Assembly (NCBI RefSeq): GCF_900114605.1
Contig: NZ_FOTP01000001.1
Coordinates: 930,001 to 994,000 of the forward strand
Length of the DNA: 64,000 nt
Direction of reading: 5' to 3'
DNA from: Bradyrhizobium sp. NFR13
GTDB taxonomy: Bacteria > Pseudomonadota > Alphaproteobacteria > Rhizobiales > Xanthobacteraceae
In this document: piece after piece, positions 1 through 9,580 of the stretch
Numbering within the stretch: position 1 is the stretch's first letter
How the letters are laid out: the number at the start of each line of letters is the position of its first letter
Translations under genes and position numbers: made by a program
The notes under the pieces: model-generated
The model's database searches: none
Told to the model about the DNA's origin: nothing
Seen by the model: only the letters and a program-made list of their open reading frames with translations

Positions 1-2
1 GG

Positions 3-497
3 GTCATCAAGCTGATCCGTCAGGCCGGTTATGATGCGCCGATCTATCTGCATGGCGCGATGGAGACGATCACACACTACTATCAGAGCCGCGGCATCGA
101 TCTCGGTGACTTGCGCCCGGTGAAAGGCGTCAGGAAAGCCGATCTCGCCGGCACCATCACGCTGGCGCCACCCTCGGCCACGTCGGATGTGTGGACGCGG
201 CGCTTTCCCGATCCCGTCACCGCCTTCGCATCCGGCTGGATGCGCGTGCGCGCCCGTGCACGGCAACGCGGCGTCGAGCTGCCGCTGGTGGTTTCCGATC
301 ATGCCGACTGGGACGGCCTCTGCGCCACCATCGGCGCAACCGGCGCCGGCGAAATCTGGGTCACCCATGGCCAGGAAGACGCGCTGGTGCATTGGTGCCA
401 GAGCAAGGGCCTGACCGCGCGGCCTCTTGCGTTGGTCGGCTATGGCGACGAGGAGGAAGAGGAAACTCTGCCGCCCGGCGAAAGCGCCGACGCATGA
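3..497 (+). CDS. Ligase-associated DNA exonuclease, C-terminal part
   Basis: The frame is open from the window edge, so the start is missing and only the last 164 residues are seen. The visible part carries the SDHADWDGL motif (just after 'LPLVVS') and a WVTHGQ segment, both typical of the C-terminal half of metallo-beta-lactamase/beta-CASP nucleases of the bacterial ligase-associated exonuclease family (related to mRNA 3'-end processing factors). The metal-binding HxHxDH motif would lie upstream. It ends in an acidic tail (DEEEEE). Its stop overlaps the ligase start in an ATGA, so the two are translationally coupled and probably act in one DNA repair pathway. Confidence 0.85.
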   Translation, partial: VIKLIRQAGYDAPIYLHGAMETITHYYQSRGIDLGDLRPVKGVRKADLAGTITLAPPSATSDVWTRRFPDPVTAFASGWMRVRARARQRGVELPLVVSDHADWDGLCATIGATGAGEIWVTHGQEDALVHWCQSKGLTARPLALVGYGDEEEEETLPPGESADA

Positions 498-2170
498 ACC
501 GCTTCGCCGAACTGCTCGATCGCCTGGCCTACGAGCCCGGCCGTAACAACAAGCTGCGACTGATCACGGGTTATTTTCGCGAAGTGCCGGATCCCGACCG
601 TGGCTACGCGCTGGCGGCTCTGACAGGTGCGCTGTCGTTCAAGCATGCGAAAGCCGGATTGATCCGCGACCTCATCGCATCGCGCACCGACCCGGTGCTG
701 TTTGAGCTTTCATACGATTATGTCGGCGATCTCTCGGAAACGGTCGCGCTGATGTGGCCGAAGTCTCCGGACATCGCGCATAACAATCCGCCCCCGCCGA
801 CGCTCACCGAAGTGGTCACCACCCTCCGCACGCTCGGTAAGTCCGAGCTCCCCGCGCAATTGATGCGCTGGCTCGATGAACTCGACGAGACCGGGCGCTG
901 GGCACTGCTGAAGCTCGTCACCGGCGCGATGCGGATTGGCGTTTCGGCGCGGCTGGCCAAGACCGCCGCCGCGGCGCTCGGCGACAAGGATCCGCATGAC
1001 GTCGAGCTGGTCTGGCCCGGCCTTGCGTCGCCCTATGGCGAATTGTTCGCCTGGCTCGAAGGTCGCGCGGAGAAGCCGGTCAATCGCGATCCGGCGCCGT
1101 TCCGCCCGGTGATGCTGGCACATGCCGTCGAAGATTCCGACTTCGCCAATCTCGACGCGTCCGATTTCGTCGCGGAGTGGAAATGGGATGGCATCCGGAT
1201 TCAGGCGGTCAGCGGCAAAGGCGATGACGACAGGATCGTCACGCGGCTCTATTCGCGCACCGGCGAGGACATCACCGGAAGCTTTCCGGACCTGACGCCA
1301 TCGCTGCGGCTGCCCGGCGCGATCGATGGCGAGTTGCTGGTGCTGCGCGAAGGTCGCGTGCAGTCATTCAACGTGCTGCAACAACGGCTCAACCGGAAGA
1401 GCGTGACGCCGAAGCTGATGAAGGAATATCCCATTCATCTGCGCGCCTATGATTTGCTCAGCGATGGCGAGACGGATTTGCGCGAACTGCCATTCGAACA
1501 GCGACGAACCAAACTGGAAAGATTCATCGCGGAGCTCGACGACGACAGGATCGATCTGTCCGACCAGATCCCGTTCGCAACATGGGATGCCCTCACCGCC
1601 GCGCGTGCCGATCCTGTCAGTGCCGGAGCCGGCGAAGATGCCGATGCCGTCGAAGGCGTGATGCTGAAGCGGCGCGATTCCGCCTATCTCCCGGGACGAC
1701 CGAAAGGCCAGTGGTGGAAATGGAAGCGCGACCCGCACATCATCGACGCCGTGCTGATGTATGCGCAACGCGGCCACGGCAAGCGCTCGTCCTATTATTC
1801 GGATTACACCTTCGGCGTCTGGACCGCAGGCGAGAGCGGCGATCAGCTGGTGCCGGTCGGCAAAGCCTATTTCGGCTTCACCGACGAGGAGCTGCTGCAA
1901 ATCGATCGCTTCGTCCGCCGCAACACCACCGAGAAGTTCGGCCCGGTCCGCCACGTCACCCACGAACCCGACAAGGGGCTGGTGCTGGAAGTCGCCTTTG
2001 AGGGGTTGGCCCGCTCGCCCCGGCACAAGTCGGGGGTCGCAATGCGGTTTCCCCGCATCAGCCGGCTGCGCTGGGACAAGCCGCCGCGTGACGCAGACCG
2101 CCTTGAGACGCTGGAGCGCATGCTAAGGTCGGAGACCACAATTGCGCCCGCCGAGCCTGCCACGCCTTGA
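494..2170 (+). CDS. ATP-dependent DNA ligase (Lhr/exonuclease-associated type)
   Basis: A 558-aa protein that seals nicks using ATP through a lysyl-AMP intermediate. The nucleotidyltransferase motif I is EWKWDGIR with K230 as the likely adenylated lysine. An N-terminal all-helical DNA-binding domain (residues 1-200) precedes it and an OB-fold region follows (from about 440; note KGQWWKWKRD near 415). The open frame continues upstream to 191, but ATG 494 overlaps the exonuclease stop (ATGA), matches the family N-terminus (MNRFAELLDRL) and is preferred. Genes of this family usually sit with an Lhr-type helicase and a PdeM-like phosphoesterase; neither follows here. Confidence 0.93.
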   Translation: MNRFAELLDRLAYEPGRNNKLRLITGYFREVPDPDRGYALAALTGALSFKHAKAGLIRDLIASRTDPVLFELSYDYVGDLSETVALMWPKSPDIAHNNPPPPTLTEVVTTLRTLGKSELPAQLMRWLDELDETGRWALLKLVTGAMRIGVSARLAKTAAAALGDKDPHDVELVWPGLASPYGELFAWLEGRAEKPVNRDPAPFRPVMLAHAVEDSDFANLDASDFVAEWKWDGIRIQAVSGKGDDDRIVTRLYSRTGEDITGSFPDLTPSLRLPGAIDGELLVLREGRVQSFNVLQQRLNRKSVTPKLMKEYPIHLRAYDLLSDGETDLRELPFEQRRTKLERFIAELDDDRIDLSDQIPFATWDALTAARADPVSAGAGEDADAVEGVMLKRRDSAYLPGRPKGQWWKWKRDPHIIDAVLMYAQRGHGKRSSYYSDYTFGVWTAGESGDQLVPVGKAYFGFTDEELLQIDRFVRRNTTEKFGPVRHVTHEPDKGLVLEVAFEGLARSPRHKSGVAMRFPRISRLRWDKPPRDADRLETLERMLRSETTIAPAEPATP

Positions 2171-2256
2171 CGGTCCATACTTGACGAACGAGCCGGGTTC
2201 CCCATTTGCGTGGAACCACCTATGATCAGCGCGCGATTTGCGCGCAGGAGACTACG

Positions 2257-2562
2257 ATGCAGCCAAATGAGACCCGGGACTTGCCCGCCAACAATGACGG
2301 CCTGTCGCGCTTCCTCGGAGGTTCGCCGGTGGCTGTGTTCGGCCGATTGGTGCTGCTGTCGATTCTGGTCGGCGTCGTTCTCGCCGCCATCGGCTTCGAT
2401 CCGTGGAACATCGTCGCGAGCATCCGCCGCCTGTTCCAGTGGGTCTATGACCTTGGCTTCGACGCCATCAATGGTCTGTGGCGTTACTTCCTGCTCGGCG
2501 CCGTCATCGTCGTTCCGATCTGGCTGATCTCGCGACTGTTCAGCGCGCCGCGCGGCCGCTGA
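2257..2562 (+). CDS. Small membrane protein, DUF6460-like
   Basis: A 101-aa protein with two predicted membrane helices (about residues 29-49 and 78-96) and a conserved-looking core FDPWNIVASIRRLFQWVYDLGFD between them. I recall this family (DUF6460) from Bradyrhizobium-type genomes; no function is known. ATG 2257 is preferred over an upstream start at 2206 because AGGAG lies at 2246-2250, six bases before it. It stands alone between the ligase and the MATE exporter, in the same direction. Confidence 0.8.
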   Translation: MQPNETRDLPANNDGLSRFLGGSPVAVFGRLVLLSILVGVVLAAIGFDPWNIVASIRRLFQWVYDLGFDAINGLWRYFLLGAVIVVPIWLISRLFSAPRGR

Positions 2563-2592
2563 CAACAGCGTCATCCGCTTCGGGCTGCATTG

Positions 2593-3942
2593 ATGTCGTC
2601 GGAATTGTCCGTCACCAACAGGCGTGTCTTTGCCATCGCCGGCCCGGCCATGTTGGCCAATCTGACGACGCCTCTGATAGGCATCGTCTCGACCGCGGCG
2701 ATCGGCAGGCTTGGCGACCCGCACCTGCTCGGCGGTGTGGCTTTGGCCTCCGTGGCATTCGACTGCATTTTCTGGCTGTTCGGATTTCTGCGTATGGCGA
2801 CGGTTGCCTTTACCGCACAGGCGCTTGGCGCCGGTGACAGGATCGAGGTACGCGCGATCCTGCTGCGCGCGTTGATGCTCGGAGCGGCGATCGGGCTGAC
2901 GCTGATTATCTTGCGGACACCGCTGGCGGCGCTGGTGTTCAGCATCATGGGCGGCAGCGACGCCGTCACATCCGCCGCACGCCAGTATTTCTTCATCCGG
3001 CTCTGGTCCGCGCCGCTGATGCTCGGCAACTATGTCATCCTCGGCTGGCTGGTCGGCCAAGCGCGCACCGGGATCGCTCTGGCACTGCAGGTCGGCATCA
3101 ATCTCGCCAACATGGCGCTCACCGCCCTGCTGGTTCTGCAATTCGACTTTGGCGTCAGTGGCGCAGCACTGGCCACGGTGATCGCGGAAACCACGGGCTT
3201 TCTCGCCGGCCTCATCGCCATCTGGAAAATCCTTGGCGGCCGCATCGATGTGCCGCGCGCGATCCTGTTCGACCGCATCCGGCTCCTACGGTTGTTCGCC
3301 GTCAATCGCGACATCATGATCCGCACGGCGGCGTTGATTGCTGCATTTCTCTTCTTCACGGCGCAGGGCGCCCGCGCAGGCGACCTGACCCTGGCTGCCA
3401 ATGCAGTGCTCAACAACTTCGTCATGATCGGCTCGTTCTTCCTCGACGGCATCGCCACCGCCGCCGAGCAGCTCTGCGGTCAAGGCACCGGCGCTCGCGA
3501 CCGCAAGCAGTTTTCCCGGGCCGTAAAGCTTGTCTTGATCTGGAGCACGGCATTCGGCATCGCCGTCACGTTGCTATTCGTGCTGTTCGGCGGCGCGCTG
3601 ATCGATTTCATCACCACCAGCCCCGAAGTTCGGCTCGCTGCGCGGAATTACATGCTGCTGGCAGCGCTGGCGCCCGCCTGTGGCGTCCTCGCTTACGCCT
3701 ATGACGGCATCTATATCGGCGCATCGTGGGCGCGCGACATGCGCAACCTGATGCTGCTGGCGTTAGCGATTTACATCGCCGCATGGTTCGCACTGGCCAG
3801 CCTTGGCAATACCGGACTATGGCTCGCGTTTCTGGTGTTCATGCTGTCGCGCGGCGCGTTGCAGGCGCTCCGTCATCCAGCCCTGCTGCGACAGTCGTTT
3901 CCGCAGCAGGCCTGGCTTACGCCGGCCAGTCTTCCGCTGTGA
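2593..3942 (+). CDS. MATE family multidrug/metabolite exporter
   Basis: A 449-aa inner-membrane antiporter of the DinF-like branch of the MATE family, with about 12 hydrophobic segments in two homologous halves. The N-terminus (AGPAMLANLTTPLIGIVSTAAIGRLG) and FFLDGIATAAEQLCGQ near residue 285 are typical. Substrate cannot be read from sequence; cation-coupled drug or metabolite export is the family role. A TTG directly precedes ATG 2593; ATG is chosen. The 3' end overlaps pyrD by 26 bp in convergent orientation. Confidence 0.92.
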   Translation: MSSELSVTNRRVFAIAGPAMLANLTTPLIGIVSTAAIGRLGDPHLLGGVALASVAFDCIFWLFGFLRMATVAFTAQALGAGDRIEVRAILLRALMLGAAIGLTLIILRTPLAALVFSIMGGSDAVTSAARQYFFIRLWSAPLMLGNYVILGWLVGQARTGIALALQVGINLANMALTALLVLQFDFGVSGAALATVIAETTGFLAGLIAIWKILGGRIDVPRAILFDRIRLLRLFAVNRDIMIRTAALIAAFLFFTAQGARAGDLTLAANAVLNNFVMIGSFFLDGIATAAEQLCGQGTGARDRKQFSRAVKLVLIWSTAFGIAVTLLFVLFGGALIDFITTSPEVRLAARNYMLLAALAPACGVLAYAYDGIYIGASWARDMRNLMLLALAIYIAAWFALASLGNTGLWLAFLVFMLSRGALQALRHPALLRQSFPQQAWLTPASLPL

Positions 3943-5011
3943 TCGTCGCCGCATCGGCGCCGACGATTTCCGACAGTGAATCACGGCCGGTGCGCAGCAG
4001 CGTCGAGGACAGGTCGGCCTTGATGCTGTCGACAAGGCCGACGCCTTTATAGACCAGCGCCGAATAGAGCTGGATCAGGCTCGCACCCGCGCGAATCTTG
4101 GTGAGCGCCGCACCGCCGCTGTCGATGCCGCCGGCGCCGATCAGCGGAAATGCACCTTCGACACGTACGAAGGTCTCCGCCACCATGCGGGTGGACAGCC
4201 TGAACAAGGGCCGCCCTGACAATCCGCCCTGCTCTTTCGAGCGTACCTGTTCGCGCAAGGTCGAGGGACGGCCGATCGTGGTGTTCGCGACGATCATGCC
4301 ATCAACGCCGCGCGAGCGCGCGACATGGACGACATCGTCGAGGTCGGCGAGGCTGAGATCGGGCGCGATCTTCAGCAACACCGGAGAATCTCCCGCATTC
4401 TTGCGAACGCGCTCACGCGCATCGATCACCCGCGCCAGCAGATCGTCGAGTTCGGCGGCCTGCTGCAGATTGCGCAGGCCCGGCGTGTTCGGCGATGACA
4501 CGTTGACGGTGAAATAGCTCGCCACCGGCGCAAAGGTCTCGATCAGCCGCACATAATCCTGCGTGCGATCGGGCGAATCCTTGTTGGCGCCGACATTGAC
4601 GCCGACGATACCGCCATTCTGCGCACGTGCAGCCAGCCGACGCAGCACGACCTCCGCACCGTCATTGTTGAAGCCAAGCCGGTTGATGACCGCTTCGTCA
4701 CGCTCCAGCCGAAAGATGCGCGGGCGTGGGTTGCCGGATTGTGGCTTCGGCGTCACTGACCCGATCTCGGCAAAACCGAAGCCGAGACGGAGCAGCGCGT
4801 CCGGCACCTCGGCATTCTTGTCGAAGCCGGCCGCGATCCCCACCGGATTGGGGAAGTTCAGACCGAATGCACGGACTGCAAGTTTCGGATCATCCGGCCG
4901 CGGGCGGGCGTAAGGCAGCATGCGCAGCCCGCGGATCGCGAGGCGGTGCGCGTCTTCGGCATCGAGCATGCGCAGCATCGGCAGGGAAAAGGCATCGAAA
5001 GCGCGGATCAC
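3917..5011 (-). CDS. pyrD: Dihydroorotate dehydrogenase, quinone-dependent (class 2)
   Basis: A 364-aa membrane-associated flavoenzyme oxidising dihydroorotate to orotate with a quinone acceptor, the fourth step of pyrimidine synthesis. Class 2 features are the amphipathic N-terminus (FDAFSLPMLRMLDAEDAHRL), GIAAGFDKNAEV (near residue 60), NVSSPNTPGLRNLQ with the class 2 catalytic serine (near 175), and the FMN phosphate-binding LIGAGGI near 290. The start is GTG 5011, overlapping the upstream DUF952 stop by four bases (GTGA), so translation is coupled. Its 3' end overlaps the convergent MATE gene. Confidence 0.96.
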   Translation of the reverse strand: MIRAFDAFSLPMLRMLDAEDAHRLAIRGLRMLPYARPRPDDPKLAVRAFGLNFPNPVGIAAGFDKNAEVPDALLRLGFGFAEIGSVTPKPQSGNPRPRIFRLERDEAVINRLGFNNDGAEVVLRRLAARAQNGGIVGVNVGANKDSPDRTQDYVRLIETFAPVASYFTVNVSSPNTPGLRNLQQAAELDDLLARVIDARERVRKNAGDSPVLLKIAPDLSLADLDDVVHVARSRGVDGMIVANTTIGRPSTLREQVRSKEQGGLSGRPLFRLSTRMVAETFVRVEGAFPLIGAGGIDSGGAALTKIRAGASLIQLYSALVYKGVGLVDSIKADLSSTLLRTGRDSLSEIVGADAATITAEDWPA

Positions 5012-5352
5012 GATTTGAGCTCCGGAATGTCGTGGTTGCCGTCGGAGCGCGCACGCAGATCCATGACGGCCGTGACGGCGCCGAGATCGAGTTCACCATA
5101 GAGATGCGGGAACAGATCGCCGCCGCGGGATGGCTCCCAGCGCAGGTCGTCACCGAGTGCGTCTGCGTCCACAGCGACCAGAAACAGGCCGGTCTGGCCG
5201 AAATAGTACTTCCGGAGCGTCTCGGGGAGCTGTGCCGCGGTCGAGAAGTGGATGAAGCCATCCCGGGTATCGTCGGCGCTGCCGCGATAGATGCCCTGGC
5301 GCTCGGCCTCTCGCCAGCTCGAGGCCGGACAGATTTTATAGATGGTGCGCAA
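5008..5352 (-). CDS. DUF952 domain protein
   Basis: A 114-aa protein of the DUF952 family, often found beside pyrD in Alphaproteobacteria; biochemical role unknown. Conserved stretches are RTIYKICPASSW at the N-terminus, DGFIHFSTAAQLPETL (near residue 35) and FPHLYGELDL (near 85), where the His residues suggest a conserved active or binding site. The open frame runs to 5469, but TTG 5352 yields MRTIYKI, the usual family N-terminus, so it is preferred. The stop overlaps the pyrD GTG start. Confidence 0.82.
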   Translation of the reverse strand: MRTIYKICPASSWREAERQGIYRGSADDTRDGFIHFSTAAQLPETLRKYYFGQTGLFLVAVDADALGDDLRWEPSRGGDLFPHLYGELDLGAVTAVMDLRARSDGNHDIPELKS

Positions 5353-5495
5353 CCGCCCAGACTTCCAATTTGGTTGAATCAGCTGTTTTTCGATGTGGTG
5401 CGGACGCCAGTCGCTCGATTCAGGCTGGAGTCGGCAGCCGACCGTATCGGCGGCACCCCTCCACTTCAAGGCTGCACATTTTTTTCAAAAGCCTG

Positions 5496-5525
5496 TTGCG
5501 AAATCCGTGCATTCACGGCAATAAT
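5496..5525 (+). promoter_or_regulatory. Candidate promoter and operator of the S24 regulator gene
   Basis: TTGCGA (5496-5501) and AATAAT (5520-5525) are spaced 18 bp like a sigma-70 promoter. Between them lies the inverted repeat CCGTG-CATT-CACGG (5505-5518). A repressor bound there would block polymerase, which fits autoregulation by the LexA-like protein encoded 60 bp downstream. Read by eye only. Confidence 0.4.
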
Positions 5526-5584
5526 TCCTAGATTTCGCCACGATTCACCGCCCCGCAGAAATCCGGGCCAACGGACTGAAACCG

Positions 5585-6217
5585 ATGATGCTCTCGCACG
5601 CCCAGATCTGGAACGCCCTTGACCGCCTTGCCGAGCGCAATGGCATGTCCCCCTCCGGCCTTGCGAAGAAAGCGGGGCTCGACGCCACCACCTTCAACAA
5701 GTCCAAGCGCATCACCAATGACGGCCGCGAGCGCTGGCCATCAACCGAGTCGGTCTCGAAGGCGCTGACCGCGACCGGCGTGACCATCGACAGCTTCGTC
5801 ACGCTGATCGAAGGTACCAAGCGCATCGTGCAGTCAGTGCCGCTGCTCGGCTTCGCACAGGCCGGCCATGGCGGTTACTTCGATGACGCCGGCTTTCCCG
5901 CCGGCAGCAAGGGCTGGGATGAAGTCGGCCTGCCTTCGGTGAATGACGAGCACGCCTATGCGCTGAAGATCATGGGCGACTCGATGAAGCCCGCTTATCG
6001 CGACGGCGACATCATCGTCGTCTCGCCTGAAGCTCAGATCCGCAAAGGCGACCGCGTTGTGGTCAAGACCAAGGACGGCGAGGTGATGGCGAAGGAATTG
6101 AAGCGCCGAACCACGAAGATCATCGAGCTGCAGTCGCTCAATCCGAACCATGTCGACCGCAGCTTTCCGGCCGCCGACATCGCCTGGATCGCGCGCATCG
6201 TCTGGGCGAGCCAGTAA
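5585..6217 (+). CDS. LexA/CI-like transcriptional regulator with S24 peptidase domain
   Basis: A 210-aa cytoplasmic regulator. Residues about 1-75 form an XRE-like helix-turn-helix (SGLAKKAGLDATTFNKSKR). Residues about 85-210 form an S24 (LexA/UmuD) peptidase fold with the serine in MGDSMKP (S133) and the general-base lysine in VMAKELKR (K170). An Ala-Gly pair at 93-94 (FAQAGHGG) sits where self-cleavage occurs in LexA relatives, so the protein may be an inactivatable repressor; this is inference. It is not canonical LexA, since the DNA-binding domain differs. Two adjacent ATG codons (5585 and 5588) could start it. It diverges from DUF952-pyrD. Confidence 0.88.
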   Translation: MMLSHAQIWNALDRLAERNGMSPSGLAKKAGLDATTFNKSKRITNDGRERWPSTESVSKALTATGVTIDSFVTLIEGTKRIVQSVPLLGFAQAGHGGYFDDAGFPAGSKGWDEVGLPSVNDEHAYALKIMGDSMKPAYRDGDIIVVSPEAQIRKGDRVVVKTKDGEVMAKELKRRTTKIIELQSLNPNHVDRSFPAADIAWIARIVWASQ

Positions 6218-6300
6218 CCGAACACACTCTAGACTGGCGTCCGGCCACCGAATGATCTATGCGAGTTCCCTATCCGAAACTCGCAACCTTCGGTGGCGCC

Positions 6301-6801
6301 ATGAAAACCAGAACAATCGTTGCCGGCGCGATCGCGCTGGCCCTCGTTAGCGCAGGTTCTCTCGCACATGCGAAGCCCATGACCTGCGCGGTCGTCACGA
6401 CAAAGCAGATCGAAGCGCTATTCGACCGCTGGAATGCCTCGCTCGCAACGCTCGACCCCGCCAAGGTCACCGCCAATTACGCCTCGGACGCGGTGCTGCT
6501 GCCGACGGTATCGAACACGCCGCGCACCGACAGCGCGTCGATCCAGAGCTACTTCGTGGATTTTCTGAAGAAGCACCCGCAAGGCAAGATCGACACGCGC
6601 ACCGTCAAGATCGGCTGCAACATGGCATCCGACGTCGGCACCTACACCTTCACACTGTCCGGAAAATCCCCCAGCGATACGCAAATCGTCAAGGCCCGCT
6701 ACAGCTATGTCTATGTCTACCGCGACAAGAAATGGCTGATCGCGCATCACCACTCGTCGGCAATGCCGGAGCCTGTCACGCCGGCAGCAGCGCCAAAATA
6801 G
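6301..6801 (+). CDS. Secreted SnoaL/DUF4440-like (SgcJ/EcaC family) protein
   Basis: A 166-aa protein with a clear Sec signal peptide (MKTRTIVAGAIALALVSAGSLAHA) and a mature NTF2-like fold. 'ALFDRWNASLATLDPAKVTANYASDAVLLPT' is the typical start of the SgcJ/EcaC or CaMKII-association-like family, and it ends with YVYRDKKWLIAHHHSSAMP. These periplasmic proteins have no well defined reaction. An in-frame ATG at 6259 exists, but ATG 6301 begins the signal peptide directly. It is followed by a strong terminator. Confidence 0.85.
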   Translation: MKTRTIVAGAIALALVSAGSLAHAKPMTCAVVTTKQIEALFDRWNASLATLDPAKVTANYASDAVLLPTVSNTPRTDSASIQSYFVDFLKKHPQGKIDTRTVKIGCNMASDVGTYTFTLSGKSPSDTQIVKARYSYVYVYRDKKWLIAHHHSSAMPEPVTPAAAPK

Positions 6802-6811
6802 GCATCAAGAA

Positions 6812-6842
6812 AAAGGCGCGCTCCGTCAGGAAGCGCGCCTTT
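6812..6842. terminator. Bidirectional intrinsic terminator
   Basis: An 11-bp perfect stem, AAAGGCGCGCT (6812-6822) with AGCGCGCCTTT (6832-6842) around a 9-nt loop, with A and T runs on its flanks. It lies between the convergent SnoaL-like gene (stop 6801) and LysRS (stop 6865) and can serve both. Confidence 0.85.
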
Positions 6843-6864
6843 GACGTTTCGTTGGGTGTAAGCC

Positions 6865-8508
6865 TCAGGCCGAGCGCGCCAGCGCGCCGTCGATCATGTT
6901 GATCGCATTCTGCACGCCATAGACCGCGACGAAGGACCCGAAGCGCGGGCCCTTCTCCTGGCCGAGCAGCACCTGGTACAGCATGTTGAACCAGTCGAGC
7001 GAGACGCCGGGCCGGCCATCCTTGGCAAGCTTCTTGTGATCAAGGAACGGCTCGCGGCGGCCGATCTCATAGACCGCGTTCTGGATGTCTTCCGGCGTGG
7101 CCTCCGCCGGCAGTTGCGAGAGCGCATCGCGCAGATCCTGCAACGCCACACGCTCGACATCGGTGGGCTCGCGGAACGTCTTGGTCGGCGCCACGAAGTC
7201 CCGATAGTAGTTGATGGCATAGCCGACCATCGCGTCGAGCCGCGGATGCGTCTCCGCGGAGACGCCCGGACGGTAACGCCGGATGAAGCCCCACAGGGTT
7301 TCGGCATTCTCGGCGTTCGACGACGACACCAGCGTCAGCAGCAGCTGGAACGTCACCGGCATGTCCGACACCGGCGGATCGCCGGCATGGATGTGCCAGG
7401 CCGGATTGGACAGCCGCTGCTTCGGATCCTGCTTGGCGTAACCTTCGACGAATTGCTGGTACTCGTCGACATTGCGCGGGATCACGTCGAAGAACAGCCG
7501 CTTGGCCGCCTTCGGTTCGCGATACATGAACAGTGACAGCGATTCAGGCGAGGCATAGCGCAGCCATTCGTCGATGGTCAGGCCGTTGCCCTTCGACTTG
7601 GAGATCTTGCCGCCCTTGTCGTCGAGGAAGAGCTCATAGTTGAAGCCTTCCGGCGGTGTGCCGCCGAGTGCCGCGCAGATCTTGCCGGACAGCTTTACGG
7701 AGTCGATCAGATCCTTGCCGGCCATTTCATAATCGATGCCGAGCGCCGCCCAGCGCATCGCCCAGTCGGCTTTCCACTGACACTTCACATTGCCGCCGGT
7801 GACCGAAGTCGTGACTTCTTCGTTAGTGTCAGGATCGACATAAGTGACGGTGCCGGCAGCCACATCGCGCCGGATCATCGGCACCTGCAGCACCACACCC
7901 GTTGTCTTGCTGATCGGCAGAAACGGCGAATAGGTCGCGCGGCGATCCGGGCCGAGGGTCGGCAGGATGATGTCCATGACCTTGTCATATACCGCGAGCA
8001 TCTTCAGCAGCGTCGCATCGAACCGGCCGGATGTGTAGTAGTCGGTCGACGAGGCGAATTCGTAGTCAAAGCCGAACTGATCCAGGAAGACGCGCAGCCG
8101 TGCATTATTGGCCGCGCCGAAGGACGGATATTCGTTCGAGAACGGATCCGGCACCCGCGTCAGCGGCTTGCCGAGATGCGCGGCGAGCATGTCCTTGTTC
8201 GGCACATTGTCCGGCACCTTGCGCAGGCCGTCCATGTCGTCGGAGAAGGCAATCAGCCGGGTCTTGATCTTGTCCTCGGTAAGCACGCGAAAGGCATGGC
8301 GCACCATGGTCGTACGCGCGACCTCGCCGAAAGTACCGATATGCGGCAGGCCCGACGGACCATAGCCGGTCTCGAACAGCACTTCGTCTTTCGGCGTTTT
8401 CTTCAGACGCGCCACCAGCGCCTTCGCCTGCTCGAACGGCCAGGCGTTGGAATTCTCGGCGAGCGCACGCAGGTCGCTCGAGCTCATGGTGGGATCAGGC
8501 GTGGACAT
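6865..8508 (-). CDS. lysK: Lysyl-tRNA synthetase, class I
   Basis: A 547-aa archaeal-type class I LysRS that charges tRNA-Lys, used by most Alphaproteobacteria in place of the class II enzyme. The HIGH signature is PHIGT (residues 55-59) and the KMSKS signature is KISKS (301-305). The frame extends upstream to 8613, but ATG 8508 gives [16 protein letters not shown], and the upstream extension is low-complexity and unlike the family. A further ATG lies at residue 8. No class II LysRS is in the window. Confidence 0.95.
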   Translation of the reverse strand: MSTPDPTMSSSDLRALAENSNAWPFEQAKALVARLKKTPKDEVLFETGYGPSGLPHIGTFGEVARTTMVRHAFRVLTEDKIKTRLIAFSDDMDGLRKVPDNVPNKDMLAAHLGKPLTRVPDPFSNEYPSFGAANNARLRVFLDQFGFDYEFASSTDYYTSGRFDATLLKMLAVYDKVMDIILPTLGPDRRATYSPFLPISKTTGVVLQVPMIRRDVAAGTVTYVDPDTNEEVTTSVTGGNVKCQWKADWAMRWAALGIDYEMAGKDLIDSVKLSGKICAALGGTPPEGFNYELFLDDKGGKISKSKGNGLTIDEWLRYASPESLSLFMYREPKAAKRLFFDVIPRNVDEYQQFVEGYAKQDPKQRLSNPAWHIHAGDPPVSDMPVTFQLLLTLVSSSNAENAETLWGFIRRYRPGVSAETHPRLDAMVGYAINYYRDFVAPTKTFREPTDVERVALQDLRDALSQLPAEATPEDIQNAVYEIGRREPFLDHKKLAKDGRPGVSLDWFNMLYQVLLGQEKGPRFGSFVAVYGVQNAINMIDGALARSA

Positions 8509-8579
8509 CGTGATTTGGGCCTCCGGGCCGCGGAACCTAGCGGCTCCGCACGAAAATGCCAAACCGCGAATTGAGAGAG

Positions 8580-9503
8580 CTAGAAGGGGCTGACCGAGAA
8601 ATAACGCAGCCACAGATCGGTGTAGCGGCCTTTCTCCCAGACCCGGAACAGGGCCCAGTTCAGCGCCTGGCGCAGTGTGTCGTTGCCTTTGCGGACGGCG
8701 ATGCCGATGCCCTCACCGAAAAAGCGGCTTTCGATGAAGGGCCCGCCGCTGAAGGCGCAACAATCAGCGGAATCGCTGCCGTTGATCCAGAAGGCGAACG
8801 AGATTGCATCGCCGAAGATGAAGTCAACCTCGCTGCGTTTCAGCGCCTGGCGTAGCGCATCGTCGTTTGGAAAAGGCACCAGCACTGCGTCGGTGAACAT
8901 CGCCTTCAGATAGGCCTCGTGGGTCGAGCCCGCGATGACGCCAACCTTCTTGCCCTCGAGATATTCCGGGCGGATTTCCGGCATCACCGCGTTCTTGCGG
9001 GCCACGAAGCGCGCCGGTGCGCGGTAATAGGGATCGGTGAAATCGACGCGGGCGCGGATTTGCGGTGTCACAGCCATGGAGGCAATGATCGCATCGCCAC
9101 GGTTGCTGGAGATGGCATCCAGCAGCGTCTCGAAGCGGCGCATCTGCACGGTGCAGGTGACCTTGATCTCCTCGCAGAGAAGCCGCGCGAGATCGACGTT
9201 GAACCCCGCCGGATTGCCATCGGGGCCGGTGAAATTGAACGGCGGGTAGTCGGTCTCGGTCAGGAAGCGGATCACGGTGATGCGCGACAGGTCCGGCCGG
9301 TCCGGACGGCGACGCGGATCCCAGAAGCCCGGCGCGGCCTGCGGACCCGGCTGGTTCACAGCCGGACCCGGCGTCTGCGCCGAAGCCGGGGCGGCCGAAA
9401 GCAATGTCATCCACGCACCCAACAGAACGCCAAGGGTCAGCGCAGTTGCGCGACGCCTCGCTAGAGGTATTTGGTTGCTGGAATTAACCATCTGTGGTTG
9501 CAT
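8580..9503 (-). CDS. ABC transporter substrate-binding protein, family 3
   Basis: A 307-aa periplasmic solute-binding protein of the polar amino-acid type. A signal peptide (about residues 15-43, ending PASAQ) is followed by a proline-rich linker, then [32 protein letters not shown], the classic start of SBP_bac_3 domains, with [16 protein letters not shown] and [13 protein letters not shown] further on. No permease or ATPase adjoins it, so the partner transporter must be elsewhere or the protein acts in sensing. It lies 71 bp upstream of LysRS in the same direction. Confidence 0.9.
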   Translation of the reverse strand: MQPQMVNSSNQIPLARRRATALTLGVLLGAWMTLLSAAPASAQTPGPAVNQPGPQAAPGFWDPRRRPDRPDLSRITVIRFLTETDYPPFNFTGPDGNPAGFNVDLARLLCEEIKVTCTVQMRRFETLLDAISSNRGDAIIASMAVTPQIRARVDFTDPYYRAPARFVARKNAVMPEIRPEYLEGKKVGVIAGSTHEAYLKAMFTDAVLVPFPNDDALRQALKRSEVDFIFGDAISFAFWINGSDSADCCAFSGGPFIESRFFGEGIGIAVRKGNDTLRQALNWALFRVWEKGRYTDLWLRYFSVSPF

Positions 9504-9580
9504 ATAGGTGCTTCCGGATCGCGGTCTTATAGACCATCCGGCGCGAGACGCGAGTAGCGTTTGTGGCGTGAGGGCGTTGC

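Noticed and set aside
191-493. Possible N-terminal extension of the DNA ligase
   Set aside because: The frame is open, but this stretch codes for the exonuclease in another frame. The translation is Arg-rich noise and ATG 494 fits the family start.
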